From assembly GCA_026419785.1 (NCBI GenBank), contig JAODTK010005785.1, positions 1 through 64,000 on the forward strand: a stretch of DNA of 64,000 bases, read 5' to 3'. Source of the stretch: Sclerodactyla briareus (taxonomy: Eukaryota > Echinodermata > Holothuroidea > Dendrochirotida > Sclerodactylidae). Below the pieces are notes generated by a model. That model did not search any database and had not been told where the DNA came from. It saw only the letters and a list, made by a program, of their open reading frames with translations. The translations under genes and the position numbers were made by a program. Below, in pieces: positions 38,021 to 50,900 of the stretch. Positions within the stretch are counted from its first letter, which is position 1. Each line of letters begins with the position of its first letter.

Positions 38021-38360
38021 TTGTCTATCCACTGCAGCCTTCCATTGACTCTCTGTGAGAGTGTTTGTTTACATTACTCCTTAGCTGCAGGGGGCTGGCC
38101 TGCTTGTAGAGCAGGATGTTTCTATTCTTTGTCCTGTCAGCCCTGAGGTGGCTAGAATACAAGCAATGGGGCATGGGGGGGTACATGCAGTTCTGTGGAA
38201 GATCTGTCATCACCTTGGTGTTGGCTAGACTTCCATGTGGATCCAGTGTGTTTCCACTGTTCATTGCTACAGGCCTAGGAGTTGTGCTGAATACACAAAG
38301 TTTTGTTGGGTACATGTAGCTAATGTACAGGCCTAGGAAAGAGTTAGTTGGGTACTTGGT

Positions 38361-39932
38361 GTGGCATTGGATAGCAAATTTGAGGCTAATGTGGTAGACA
38401 TGTTTCAAGCCAATCCAGTTATGACACTGATGTCAGTAAAGGTCAATTGGTTAACAAACAATAAATGTGGATTCGTGAAGAACATGCAGTGTATTCGCCA
38501 CAAGAATTTTGCCGTCTGCAGCTATCAAGACGTTTCGACTTGCGCTTTGTTTTCACTTTTATCACCTTTTTTCGTTGAGAATCCCAATTTCTGTTCACAG
38601 GGTCAGAAAGTATGCCTTCTTCGCGTTGGGTTTTTAACTGAGAAACAGTATTTCATGCTACTCTTGGGTCTTCCACAGGGTATTTGCGTGGAGACACACG
38701 ATTGTCTCAAATTCCTTACCCTGTACCTAGCTAGACGGACTAATTTAAGACTCAGTTATAGGCGGGATCCCATTCACATTGTATTTTCAAGCAAAGTGAG
38801 AATTTCCAAACAGATCAATCCAAAGATCAGGAGGAATATGGTGCCATACTACATGAAAGTCCAATCAAACTTGAAGATTCCACAATAAAACTGTTGGGAA
38901 ACAAAAATGATTACTCATCGAGAAAACCAGTAGTTCATGGCACTAGTACACATTAGGGGTGTAGTCGAGGCCAGCGAGGCCGGCCAAAACGAGGCCGGGC
39001 AAATTTGAGGCCGAGTCCGGCCTCGACTACATCACTGGTACTACACATGTAACAACTAAGCAATTAATTTGCCTACTCTGGATAGTCATTGTTGGGAGAC
39101 ACCTCACTTAATTAAGGAACTTCAACTTACAAACCAACTTCAAGGTTGCAATGCATTACAGATGCTTTCAGATGCAATAACAATAGCATTTGGGCATTTG
39201 GAGCTCCCGGATTCCAATCTATTCCAAGAGTGCCCTGACAATAGACAGCCCTACAATTCATTGTTCAGGGGTAAATAGCAAAATCCTGAACTTCAATGGA
39301 TATATCATTAGTGTTTAATCTGGATGCATTTAGACGAGATGGGTTTGTACAAGGAGGCTTATAACACAACTAAAGACCTGTAGATTACATATATAACAAG
39401 ACAATAATATAGTGAAGAGAACCGTTATCCAATCTAACCTAAGGAAGCAGTTTTTGAGATCTACTCAAAATTGTTCAAAACGTGGTCCAGGTCCGAATCT
39501 TTAGCATATGATGAGAAGGCCCATTGAAGACCCCAGTGTTAGCATTAAGGGGAGGGAAAGAGGGATTTCTCCTGCTAATTGCTGGAATCCCTCACAGAAA
39601 ATTATGTCAAGAGGGACATTCCCTCTCAAACATTCTGGGTTCTGGGGGTTGTTTAGTGTTCTGTATATGCAAGTCTCTCTTTTCCCTACCAAAATCCCTC
39701 TTAAAATGAATCAGGGGGAGGGAATTCTCTCCTAGATTGAAAAGCTTAGTGCCAACACTGGAAGACCCATGGACCACAGTCTCTAGAATGGTCTCCTGAG
39801 GTTAGGTCTTGAGATGTTCTCAACTTTGCCTCATGCATTAGAGAATGGAACCGTTCCCTAAGTTGTGAATCATTTTTCGCAAGCGATAGATGATCTGAGG
39901 TAATCTTGACGTCTATCCATCGGCCCCCAGTT
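38361..39932. other. Downstream of POLA1; no recognised gene
   Basis: A 175-codon frame at 38361-38888 on the plus strand begins with GTG, has no domain and is judged chance. A foldback lies at 38957-39036. The 39.5-39.75 kb part, just downstream of the POLA1 stop on the minus strand, is an imperfect inverted region rich in GAGGGA/TCCCTC. Most of 39.7-39.93 kb is probably POLA1 3'UTR. Confidence 0.4.
38957..39036. repeat. Foldback: GTAGTCGAGGCC..GGCCTCGACTAC
   Basis: GTGTAGTCGAGGCC at the left is the inverse complement of GGCCTCGACTACATCAC at the right (12-13 paired bases), enclosing GCGAGGCCGGCC, CGAGGCCGGGC and GAGGCCGAGTCC. The hexamer-like words link it in style to the GACTCG block at 11.2 kb. 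Confidence 0.75.
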
Positions 39933-40087
39933 TTAGGATGCCAGCGAAGCCTGTCCCAAGACCGGGAACAGACCTTGAAACAACTGACTAAGGTTGACCT
40001 CGGAGTTAAGCTGTTGTTGTGTATCGTTCTGGTCAACGGTCCTTTAACTTGGCGTAGGAATCTCTGTAGTCTGAGACGAGGCATTCG
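39933..40087 (-). CDS. POLA1: POLA1 terminal exon and stop codon
   Basis: After a CCCCTACAG acceptor the exon reads [17 protein letters not shown], needs one missing base, then reads [20 protein letters not shown] and ends QASLAS with TAA at 39933-39935. The vertebrate C-terminus ends in SEVNLSKLFAGC plus a few residues, so the length here is slightly longer. About 190 bases of probable 3'UTR follow with no clear polyadenylation signal recognised. Confidence 0.9.
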
Positions 40088-43000
40088 CTGTAGGGGAAGT
40101 GAAAAAGTGATACATTTTTCTCTCATTAGTGTTTCACTGGTTCTCAAAAAGCACAATACTACTACTGCGCAACAACCAATGCAGTAGACTGAAGCCCATT
40201 GAATAATACATTTTGTTCCCCAAAAGTAATTTTTTTTTCCATGAACACCTAATGATCAGAAATAATTTGAGTTCCCTGAATGTGTTTGTTTTTTCATGGC
40301 AAAATTGTAGAGATTATTCACTTTTTATATTGAACTGTGAAACTACTGAACTACAGAATTCCGTGACCAATTCCCAATGCCTAAGTAGTGAGGCTTTCAC
40401 TAAATGACTTTTTGTTATTCTTCCCATAATTTCCCTAACTTCCATGCAATATGACCCAATATGACCCCTCTTGCATTAATGTGTGACATATCGATTGAAC
40501 ATCATTGATCTTATGTATTTCATTGTTTTATTGTGTCAGATAATCCAGCATTACCTTCTCTCTCTGTGTAACCAACACAGCAGTCCCCTCCATGGCAGGA
40601 AATCATTTTACTGTTAGGCTCGATTCATCACATTCAACTTTCCCTTGGCTATGACATCACTTCTTCACAATGACCCTGCAGTTGTCTTCCGAATGTCTTC
40701 TCTTAGTTCGCAGTAAGTACATTTCCCAAAGTTACAACAACCCAAGACATGTTGAGTTTGTTTTAGAGAAGCTGTTTCCAGGGCCTGGCTCTCCAGTCGG
40801 GCGAGGGACCATACAGCATTCTCCGAGGGATACAGAGACCAGAAATTACCCTTATTTCTGTCGGTCTTCTCCGTTAGTCTGTGCAGGGCTTCTCAACGTC
40901 GAATATGGACTGGTAGAATGAACGCTGGTTGTACAGATCTTTGTCCGTGTACTGTAAATGATCAAGTAGAATCTCTCGGTAAAAATCCGCACTTGAGGGG
41001 GAGGGGGTTGCGGCAGAAGGGAAGGGATTATTACACATGGGGGAACACAGGTGTCTCCCATCTATGAGTAAGTGAGTCATCCCACCCGAAAGAAAAACAA
41101 CACGGTGAAACAGTATGGGAGTTGGAGAATGCCTTGGTCCAATGATGGCTCCTGCGCTAGGATGGCACACGATGTTATCAGTGTTCAAGATAAGGTTACT
41201 CTGTATAGATAATCTCGTTATTCACCACATTGACCGCATGGAACTCACCTAACCGGGACAACAAAACTTACGATGTTATCATTGTTCAAGATAAGGTTAC
41301 TTCGTATAGATAATCTTGTTATTCACCACATTGACCGCATGGAACGCAACCTACCACGAAAAAAATGTTACAGAGCGGAACCGATGTTAAAGCAGTTAAC
41401 CTCAGGTGTCATGAATGAGCGGTTGCACGCTGGGCAGGGCAGTCCTTTCCTCTGAGGTAGAGGGGTGTGGTTCGTGTTCGGTGCTCACGGAGGAATCCTG
41501 CGCACACCAACCAACCTGAGAAAACGGGGAGGAACAAAATGGATAAATGCCTGAATACTCTAAAGATGAAATGTCACATCTCGTTCACATGTTCAATCCT
41601 TGACTTTGATGATTGGGGATAATGACGCTCATTATGCTCCTAACTAAATTGAGTGGAAAGAACATTTTTATTACATGTCTCATAATTCCGAAATTTCATG
41701 GAGAGGGAAGAGGTTGAATTGTCCAGAGAGGATGGGAGGGGGGAGGGAAGGATTTGTTCAGAAGGGATGATAGGTGGTCTGCATCGACCATACCGAAGAG
41801 GAAGATTTGTCAGGAGGGATGGGAGAGGTCGGCGGGGGCTGGAAGCATGAACTGTATGAAGGGGGAAGGGAGGCACGGAAAATATTTTCAGAGGAATGGG
41901 AGGTGTTCTCTATTAACTATACAGAGGGGGGGGGGGGCCAGGGCTTACTTGGGGTTCAGAGAAGGTGGGGAGGTGTCAGCAGAGTTACAAAGCAGTGACT
42001 GTATACAGGGGTGAGGGCGGGAGAGAAGATGGTTGTGTCTGCGTGGATGGGAAGCCTTAACTGTTTGGAGTGGGGGGAGTAGGGGCACACTTGTCCAGAG
42101 GGGGAGGTAGGTGCCTCCGTCACCAGAATTTTGTAGTAACACATGGAAATGATACATTGTTATTCCTTCTTATAATTATCATCTGACACGACTTGAATAA
42201 TTGTCACCCTGTCTAACCTATTGAGGGGAGTACGGAAGCGGGCACAGAAGGGAGAATTACTTACTGCGTAGTACTGTCGTATGTGTGCCCATCATCAGCA
42301 TGGTCTTTATTCTGATATGTGGACGTGGTGTATCGGTACCGCCTTACACACAGAATTACCGCACTCTAGCAAACTGGCAGGTCATATCTGTGCCCTGGTA
42401 GTAGAACAAGAAAGATAGGGAGGTTGATCAAGTTTCTAATCGAAGTTCATGCTCCGATAAATCTGCACATGTAATTTTGACCAACTTCCCGATTTCGGGT
42501 ACCATAAGAGCTCAGTAACAGAAACCGAGCCCTGCTGACATCAAATGAGGTGTTCTTCCCTAATTATGTTTCAGTGTATGCCTCTCTCCTCCGATTTTTT
42601 TTTCCGTACAAAGCACCATAGACATATGAACAATCATTCCATAGTTCCACAAACCAATGTTCCCTGGATGCTCTAATTGTTTGCGTTCAAGCAGGTCGCC
42701 CCATTAAAATGAATAGGTATATCGCATGTGCATCATGTAGATAGAGATACCATAAGCAATAAAGGTCTGTCAAACTCAATAAATTTACCATTTGACCTAG
42801 TCCATAAACCCCAGCCTACAATAGGCTGCATGTATTTCACACCATCATACAGTTGTATCAATTTATTTATCAATGCTAAATATCGCATCATTTGAAGACA
42901 GTACAAGACCTTCCTCTTCTCCACCTCCATGCAATAGGCAGGAAGTTCCCTGCGAGCATGTTCTTCATGAAAACCGTCGACAAGCCAATTTGGCCAGGGT

Positions 43001-46000
43001 TCCTAGATAAGCCTTAATTGGCTTCATGAAACCTGAAGAATTCAAATCCAAATCAAGCGAAGATACTTACACTGCCGTAGAAGACACTGTCGATGATGTT
43101 CTCCTTCTTGCATTCCGGGCTCGGGCAGATGAAAAAAACAAACCTCTCTTGGCATCCTTGAATCGTCTCGTCGCCAGAATAGCGCCCCACCACCCAGCAT
43201 GGCATCATCTCGTCCTCATGGCGGTCATGGACTGCCTGTCAACCGGATGGTGGATCCAGTCCTGGCGAAAAATGGATGCACGGAGAACGTAGGTATTTGA
43301 TGGTTCGACTCGGGACCCCACGTTACTTCGGAACACGCGTGATAGTGGAACACATTCAATAGATGAAATTATTCATTATCATCAACATTATTCCAGTTTT
43401 AACCGGTGTGGTCTCCGAACGCGAGGGTGGCCAGATGCACCTTCACCTTGCTGACCTCTCGTCAAGAAAGATTTTGGAGAGCAGTGGTTTTTTACGACTG
43501 GATGCCCTTCCTAACTAAACCTGTTCTACAGACCAGGACTGGATACTTTATCATGGTACCACACTGGATGATGAGTGGCCAACAAGGCTGGAAGAGCCTG
43601 CATCCCCCGCCAAGCGGTTTGCAATCAGAGTTCTTCCTCCTATGTAAAGATAGAAAATTATCAACTGGTTTTACAGTGAATTATACGTTATATGAAGGGA
43701 CAAGACAATATTGATCACAGTTAAGGACTGTTCACAGAGATGTAGGTAACTAGTAGTTCAAGCTGGGTCCACTCCTATCAGACACAACCTAAAATCCAAT
43801 GTCATGTAACAGATTTTGCATTCAAATTAGCACAGGTGAAAAGAGAAAGCCCCACACCACAAATTGGAGAGTTCTAGCAGGTCGCCTTGTTGAGATATTT
43901 CAATTTACTTTTGAGAAAATCTTGACTTCACAGGGGGACGTTGTAAAGGCCGTCTATAGACCCGACACAATAAATGCTGCATATTTGACGAACTGGTAAC
44001 CGACCATAAAAGCAAAAATGCTTAGGTTCTTCCTTGTACTCTTCCTTCCTGACAACACCTATACTCGACACAGACCAAATGGGAGATTGCACCAGCTCAT
44101 TATGAGGCACCGAGCAACTGACGATTTTCCCCATTTATCCCCCTCAACCATAGGTCCCTATACTCTTGATAAGAAAAGCTACACACATGACTTTCGAGAT
44201 TTTTCCGACTTTGACCTATGGCACTCCTAGATAACCTCTGACCTACCCCAAAACAATAGTTCATGGACACCTCCCCGTGGGGAACACACTACCAAGTATG
44301 AGCCGTCATCCATCCGTCAGTGTCTAGTTATTGGTGTTTACCACCAAATTAGCCAAAATATTGACTTTTTTCACAAATTTTTATTGTTGACCACATTCCA
44401 CAACCCCGACCTATACCAAAACAATAGGGTTCCTGTGCTCCCCATAAGAACGCTACACACCAAATGTCAAACTGATCGGACCAACCATTCTGTCTATCGT
44501 GTTTACAGGTTTTCACAATCTTGAACCTCTGGTGACCTCAGATGACCTCCGACCTGACCCCTAAACAATAGGGTTCATGTACTCATCCTGGGGACACACA
44601 TACCAAGTATAGCCTGACCTACTCAGACCTGATCAAGTTATCGTGTTTTACAACTTAGCGTCACACACACACAACATACGCACACCCCACACACGCACGA
44701 CACACACACCACACAACGTGACTGCATAGATGTCCTCTGACTTCGTTCGAGGATAAAAAACAAAGAGGCGAATTTATAAATGAGTGAGAATTATTCTGCT
44801 CTACTCTGTTAATTGATTTTCGTCGTAGATTCTCATTGTGGATCGCATCTACTGTTTTGTTTTGGTACAAAGTTTGTCTAAGAGTATATGTTTTCACATT
44901 GAACTTTTGTAGTAGAAGGGGATCCTGTTGTTTCCCCCCATGCTGTCCAAAGGCCAATTTCGCTAGAGCTGATTGTGCCTTATCTGTCCACTCGTATTTG
45001 CTGCAATTTGATCTGGGGTTTCAGCTGTCTAATGTATAAAAACGTAAAGTACCAACAAGTCCTTTCATAGTTACATGACCATTGGCTTTTTAATGATAGA
45101 ACAACATCTATATAGCTAAATTTATTAATAGATGAATTATTAAGTGTTTTTCACAACAGTGTATTAAAGTTATTCCAGGTTCAAGATTATTATGATCACA
45201 GTAAGAATGTGAGGAATGTTAAAATCTGGAGCTTGCTATTTGCCATTGCAAAGTAGGTGGAGCTCCTTTTTTTTGTAGCTAATTGTTCAGGTGTGCACTA
45301 ATGAAGATACTATTTGTTATTTTATCTTGCAAATATCACAAGAGATACACCCATTCCCGAAATCAGGTTTACGGAAACATAACATAGACCAAAAGGTGCC
45401 AATGTCTGTCCTCACCGAGGGTTCACAATCTGAGCCGACGCGGTCCCCCTCGATGGGGTCGTCAGAGACGCGCTAATACCGGGGTGTAGCTTGCTGGGCC
45501 CAGTATACTATCACGTCTACCCTCAGGTTGTCCTTCTTGTGCCCGAAACCTCTCAGGGGTGGTAAGCACGGCTGGCGGCCGTAGGCTAGAACCATCCTGT
45601 TTTGGGAACAATATCATAATCATACCCTGTGAGAAGGTGGACCTATATTTCCGGGCTCCCGATATCAGAGGAGAATACACAGAGCATGTGAACTGGGTGC
45701 CTATCCATATGTCTCTGCCCATCAATGTTGTTTCATCAGTCCATCTGTCTATCTGTTCGTACTCATTCAATGGCTACCTTACTGTGTTTGGTAATTATAT
45801 CCACACATGGGGATCTTTATGTTTTGTCTTCGGGCCATGCAGAATTTTTTTGTGTCAACGCCAGAACTCTCCAACCATTGTCGGAGTGACTTTGCACATA
45901 TGTTTATTGGATAAAATGTCAATGAGTCCCTTAAGTGGGCACGCTGCACCACCACAAGGTCGGCCATCTTGCCATTTTTTTGGGGGAACCTTATTTATGC

Positions 46001-47868
46001 TGATTTGCATGTTTTGGAACATGGCAATCTTTTTGGGACCACTTTCGTCTTGGCCCTGGGACCCACCCCCGGCGAACCCGATCTTTTTACAAAATATTTT
46101 TCATTGCTGATTTTCATTTTTTGGAATCGTCGAGACCATCTTGGAACCAACTTCCAATTCGAGTTGTCTGCAACCTACTTACTAATGTGGACCTGTCACA
46201 AAACTTAGGCCCATAAGCAAACTATTGACAAAACTTTCTGCCACACCCACAAACGAAGGACTCATGGATACTCTTTGGATATCAAATGGGAGTTACATTC
46301 GTCGCCCATGGTTGCGGTTACCCGTAGGGAATGTCTAGTTTTCCGATGAGACTTGATTGAAATGATGACCTAGAGGAGGGACATCAGGAATGCCCATGAA
46401 GTTAACATCGAATGTTAAATAGCCTTCAATTATTAAGAGGACTCTGGGTCAGTTTGGGTCAGTTGGTCATTTCGGAGGATTTCTTGGAAGGCTTCATCAT
46501 ATACAGATGTGAAAAATCTGTGAATATGCTTGAAGCTTGGCACGGTGGTTTGTTCCATGTGGTCTCCACAATCTGTCCAGTCAGGTCACCTAGGGGTAAT
46601 CTTGACCCAATAACACAAATTCTTGATGAAAACAGGGTCAAACTGATATGAAAGGGAGTCGGTATTATTATTGACAGGATACGCCACTGCCGATGGTACA
46701 TATGGGGCGCGTTAGCAAAATCAGGGTCAAAGGCCATCCAGGGTCACCTTGGACCAATTTGTTGACAACTGTAAGAGCTTCTGCCATGATGAAATGACAT
46801 GGATGACAAAGATAGTGGTTGTTCGATGATGCATTATGGGGTGCTTGTTTAGGAATCAAAGGTAATTTAGGGGTCCATTTGGCTAGTTTTTTGCAAGTAA
46901 CGTGCTTCTTTTTTTTACACAATACATAAGCATGTTATCTCCAGTAAATCCTTGTCTTCATCGTGAGAGATAAGGATTATTCCAGGCCTACTCTATAACT
47001 GATCGAAGCCTGCCGTGGGAGTGGTGGGGTGGTGGGGGGGGGGGAGGGGGGGGATATATAGAGGCAAAGTGCTGCCCTACGGGGAGGAGGGGAAGGGGAA
47101 ATAAAGGGGAAGGGGAAATGGAGGGAAGGGAATGATGGGGACAGGGAATATAAAGGGGAAGGGGGAATGAAGGGAAGGGGGAGGAGAAATAAGGGGATTG
47201 GGGGGAAATGGGAGGGGAGGGGAATGGAAGGGAAGGGGGAATGAAGGGGGAATGGGGAATTAAGGGGAAGGGGGAATTAAGGGGACGGGGAATGGAGGGG
47301 ACGGGGAATGGATGGGAAGGGGGGATGCAGGGCTCACTACAAATGAGTAGGAGAGGAGACGGTGTCTCAGCACCAATCGCTTGCCCTCCCTGATGGTTGT
47401 GGCGGAAGAGCGACCTGTACGTTGAGGCAGACTTTCTTGTTTGGGTAGTCCTGAGGGGACTGTCAAACTCTGGCGAACAAAACTATGGAAAAAAAGGGAA
47501 TGTACCAATAGCATGTTCCGACTGGGAATTCAGTCATAATTTCTAATTGGGACTTCTCTTTGTAAAGCTACTTCAGTCATTGAAATAGTCGAGAAAATGA
47601 GCATTCAATGATATTGAAAATGAAGCATTCTTAATTACCTCACAACACAGGAGAACTTTCAGTCGAAATTACAGTACTAAACATTTCCAGTTTGGAGGGG
47701 AAGAAGGAAAATGGTGATCAGTCCTAGATTTTTAAAAACAGAAGCCAAAAGGCTTAGTGATCACTTGACTGTTTCTGTAACTCATAGCAGAAACACAGAG
47801 ATAGTACCAGCTCATGATAAGGCAACGTAACAACATAATGACAAATTCCTTCTTCAACAACCAACTAA

Positions 47869-47933
<65 letters not shown>

Positions 47934-50900
47934 AAAAAAAAAAAAAAAAAAAAAACAAAAAAAAAAAAAAAAAAAAAATAATAGGGTCCGCACTCTTGGT
48001 AAGATAGCTACACTCTAAATTTCAAGGTTTCCAGACTTTGAACTCTGCGTAACCTTCGAGGACCTCCGACCTGACCCCCCAAAAAAATAGGGTTATGTAT
48101 CGATATGGGGAATACACAAACCAAGTAGGGCCTCTCATTCACCCCGCCCTTTACCAAAAACAATAGGGTTCAGGTACTCCCCATTACGGAAGATACACAC
48201 CTATTTCAACCTGATCAGCCAACCGTTGGACTTCTTATGTGTTTACATAGTTTTCAAACTTTGACCTTGGGTGACCTAAGATGACCTATGACATGACCCA
48301 AAACAACGGGGTCATATACTCGTCATGGGGAACAAAACATACCAAGTATGAGCTTCATCCATCCAGTGGGTCGATCGAGTTGAGTTATCATGTTTACAAG
48401 TCAAAAATGGCTAAACTATCAAAAGTTTCTATTTTCGACGAAATGCATCCCGTTCCTGAATAAAAAAACAAAATGGGTTTCCTGTTACTTCCCATTAAGA
48501 AAGCTTCACCTATTTCAACTTGATCAGGCCAACCATGGGACTTATCGTGTTTTTACAAGGTTTTCAGACTTGAGCTTTGGTGACCTCAGATGACCTCTGA
48601 ATTGACCCAAAAACAATAGGAATCATGTACTCTCATGGGGAACCACACATACCAAGTATGAGCTTCATCCATCCAGGTGGGTCGAGTATCGTGTTACAAA
48701 GCCGAAATTGGCCAAATATCGAATTTTCGCAAATTTCTATTGTCGACCAAAATTCACTTCCCGACCTGAACAAAAAACAATATGGTTCTGTACTCCCCTC
48801 GGACCGCTATACACCTAATTTCAACTTGATAAGACCACACCATTCTGGACTTATCGTTTGTTTACAAGGTTTTCAGACTTTGACCTCTGGTCGACCTGAG
48901 ATGACTTTTTGACTTGACCCCAAAACCAATAGGGTTATGTACTCTATGGGGAACACACATACCAAGTATGAGCGATTCATACATACAGGTGGGATCGAGT
49001 TACGTGTTCACAAGCAGAAATTGGCCAAAATATATATTTCTCCCAATTTTCTAGTTTCGACCAAAATTCGCTCCGACCTGAAACCAAAACAATAGGGTTC
49101 CTGTACTACCAATGGAAAGCTATACACCCGATGTCAACTTGATCAGAACAACCAATCTTGGACATATCGTGTTTACAATTGGTTTTCAGACTTTGACCTC
49201 TGGTTGACCTCAGGGACCTCTGACCTGGACCCAAAAAAATAATAGGTTCTGTACTCATCATGAGGAACACACATACCAAGTATGACCTGACCCTACCAGG
49301 ACCTGATAAGTCATATAGTGTTTACAAGCTGAGGCGTCACACCAACCACACCTATACTGTCTATGGTGGGAAACGCGGTAGTGTGTTTTTTAACCACCCA
49401 AACGAGAAAACGTACTTATTTCCAAATCCAAGCTTCCTCCGAATAAGCTAGGAGATAAGACTCTTTACATGGCCACCCAGGTAAGCTTATACCTGAAAAG
49501 CTACCACAGAACGAGGTTCTGTAAAATTTAAATAATAAAAAAAACTTACACACGTGTGTAAGGTGGTTAAGACTTTCTACCGCAAAACTGAGGAAGGAAA
49601 GTTGCTCAAATTGATTCAAAAGAAAATTCCCCGGAGGGGGATGGGAAGAGAGAGCGCCCTCAAGCCCTATTCTAACGAGGTATTCCAAGTTTGTCGGGGC
49701 CTACCTGATAGAAGGGTGTAAAAAACCTTATGGTTACCTCGGTTTCCACCATTACAAACGCACCCACCACACACACACACACACACACACACCGAAACGC
49801 ACACACACACAACACACACACACACACCACACACAAACACAACACACGTGACTGCTAGATTTCCTCTTGACTTCGTCAAGGAATCAAAAAGCCAGCCGGC
49901 GTTGAAAAATATATTGGTTTTCACCCAGGGACCTATTTCACGAAAATTACTATTTTGACCCTAACCACGACGGTTTCAACAGATTTTTTTCCCAAGTGCA
50001 GTGTGATATCAGTCAGTACAAATAGATTATACAGTATGGTAGTCCGTGGCTTTACAGGAGGACATGAAAACAAGGCGAAATGGGCATAAATGGAAGTTGA
50101 AAAAAACCCCATTAAAACTGGGAGAATAACCCAAATTACTGAGCCTTTTTATTCGACTATACCATCCTCAGCGCTAAACACCGTGTGAAGTTCCAAGAAG
50201 CGTGAATGTATGGAAGCAGGTAACAGCAAACAATTCAAAATGGAAAATGATTTGAGGTGTGTTAACTTGCAGAGGAGTAATTGTAGAGATAGGGGGGGGG
50301 GGGGGGGGGTGGGGGGGGGATGCCAAAGCTGAGGAAAGAAAATTGGAGGCAAAGGTGACATGTAAAAAAATCTGGACAATTTGACAACAAAAAGCCTCAG
50401 AGAGGCAAATAACCGTTTAATGTCATTCCTGTGACTTCACCTGTGTGTCCCCCATGCAAGATGTCGACAGATGGTTGCAGAACATGGTCTCTCAGGGTGA
50501 GAGGGCATTCAACCACCTGTGCCCCCCACTCAGTGTGATCAGCGGCACACCTCACTGTGATGGACTACACCTTCGTAATTGGTATTATGTTCTGAGGTAT
50601 TTCACCGTTGACTACGGTTCGCCGACCTTTTTTTTTTCCTTTCGGTGGAGTTTGGTTGTGGATGTTGAGACGATGGTTCGGTCGTTCCCCCTGGGTTGAG
50701 TATCTGCCCGATGGTGTAAATGGTGGAACGATGAAGAGAAATAACAATTGAAAAACTCACGAAAAAATAATTAACTGAGAACAAATACAATGAGAACAAT
50801 TTCCAATCAGGGAATGTCAAGCGAAAGAAAATAACAATTAGAGATAGGATGGGAAAACATAACAACGACGAGCCTGCCCCACAATGGATTTATAGAGTAT

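Noticed and set aside
38361-38888. 175-codon open frame, plus strand
   Set aside because: Begins with GTG, shows no domain or splice context, and its length is within chance expectation.
42733-42930. Missing POLA1 zinc-region exon
   Set aside because: Only the word NKLI..YDG agrees; no cysteines are in the expected places and there are no good splice sites.
44661-45015. Gypsy-type reverse-transcriptase fragment on the minus strand ([17 protein letters not shown] words)
   Set aside because: Only one short word resembles the RT/RNase H junction and the sequence upstream is not coding.
45559-46110. 183-codon plus-strand open frame
   Set aside because: Its first part is the antisense shadow of a POLA1 exon.
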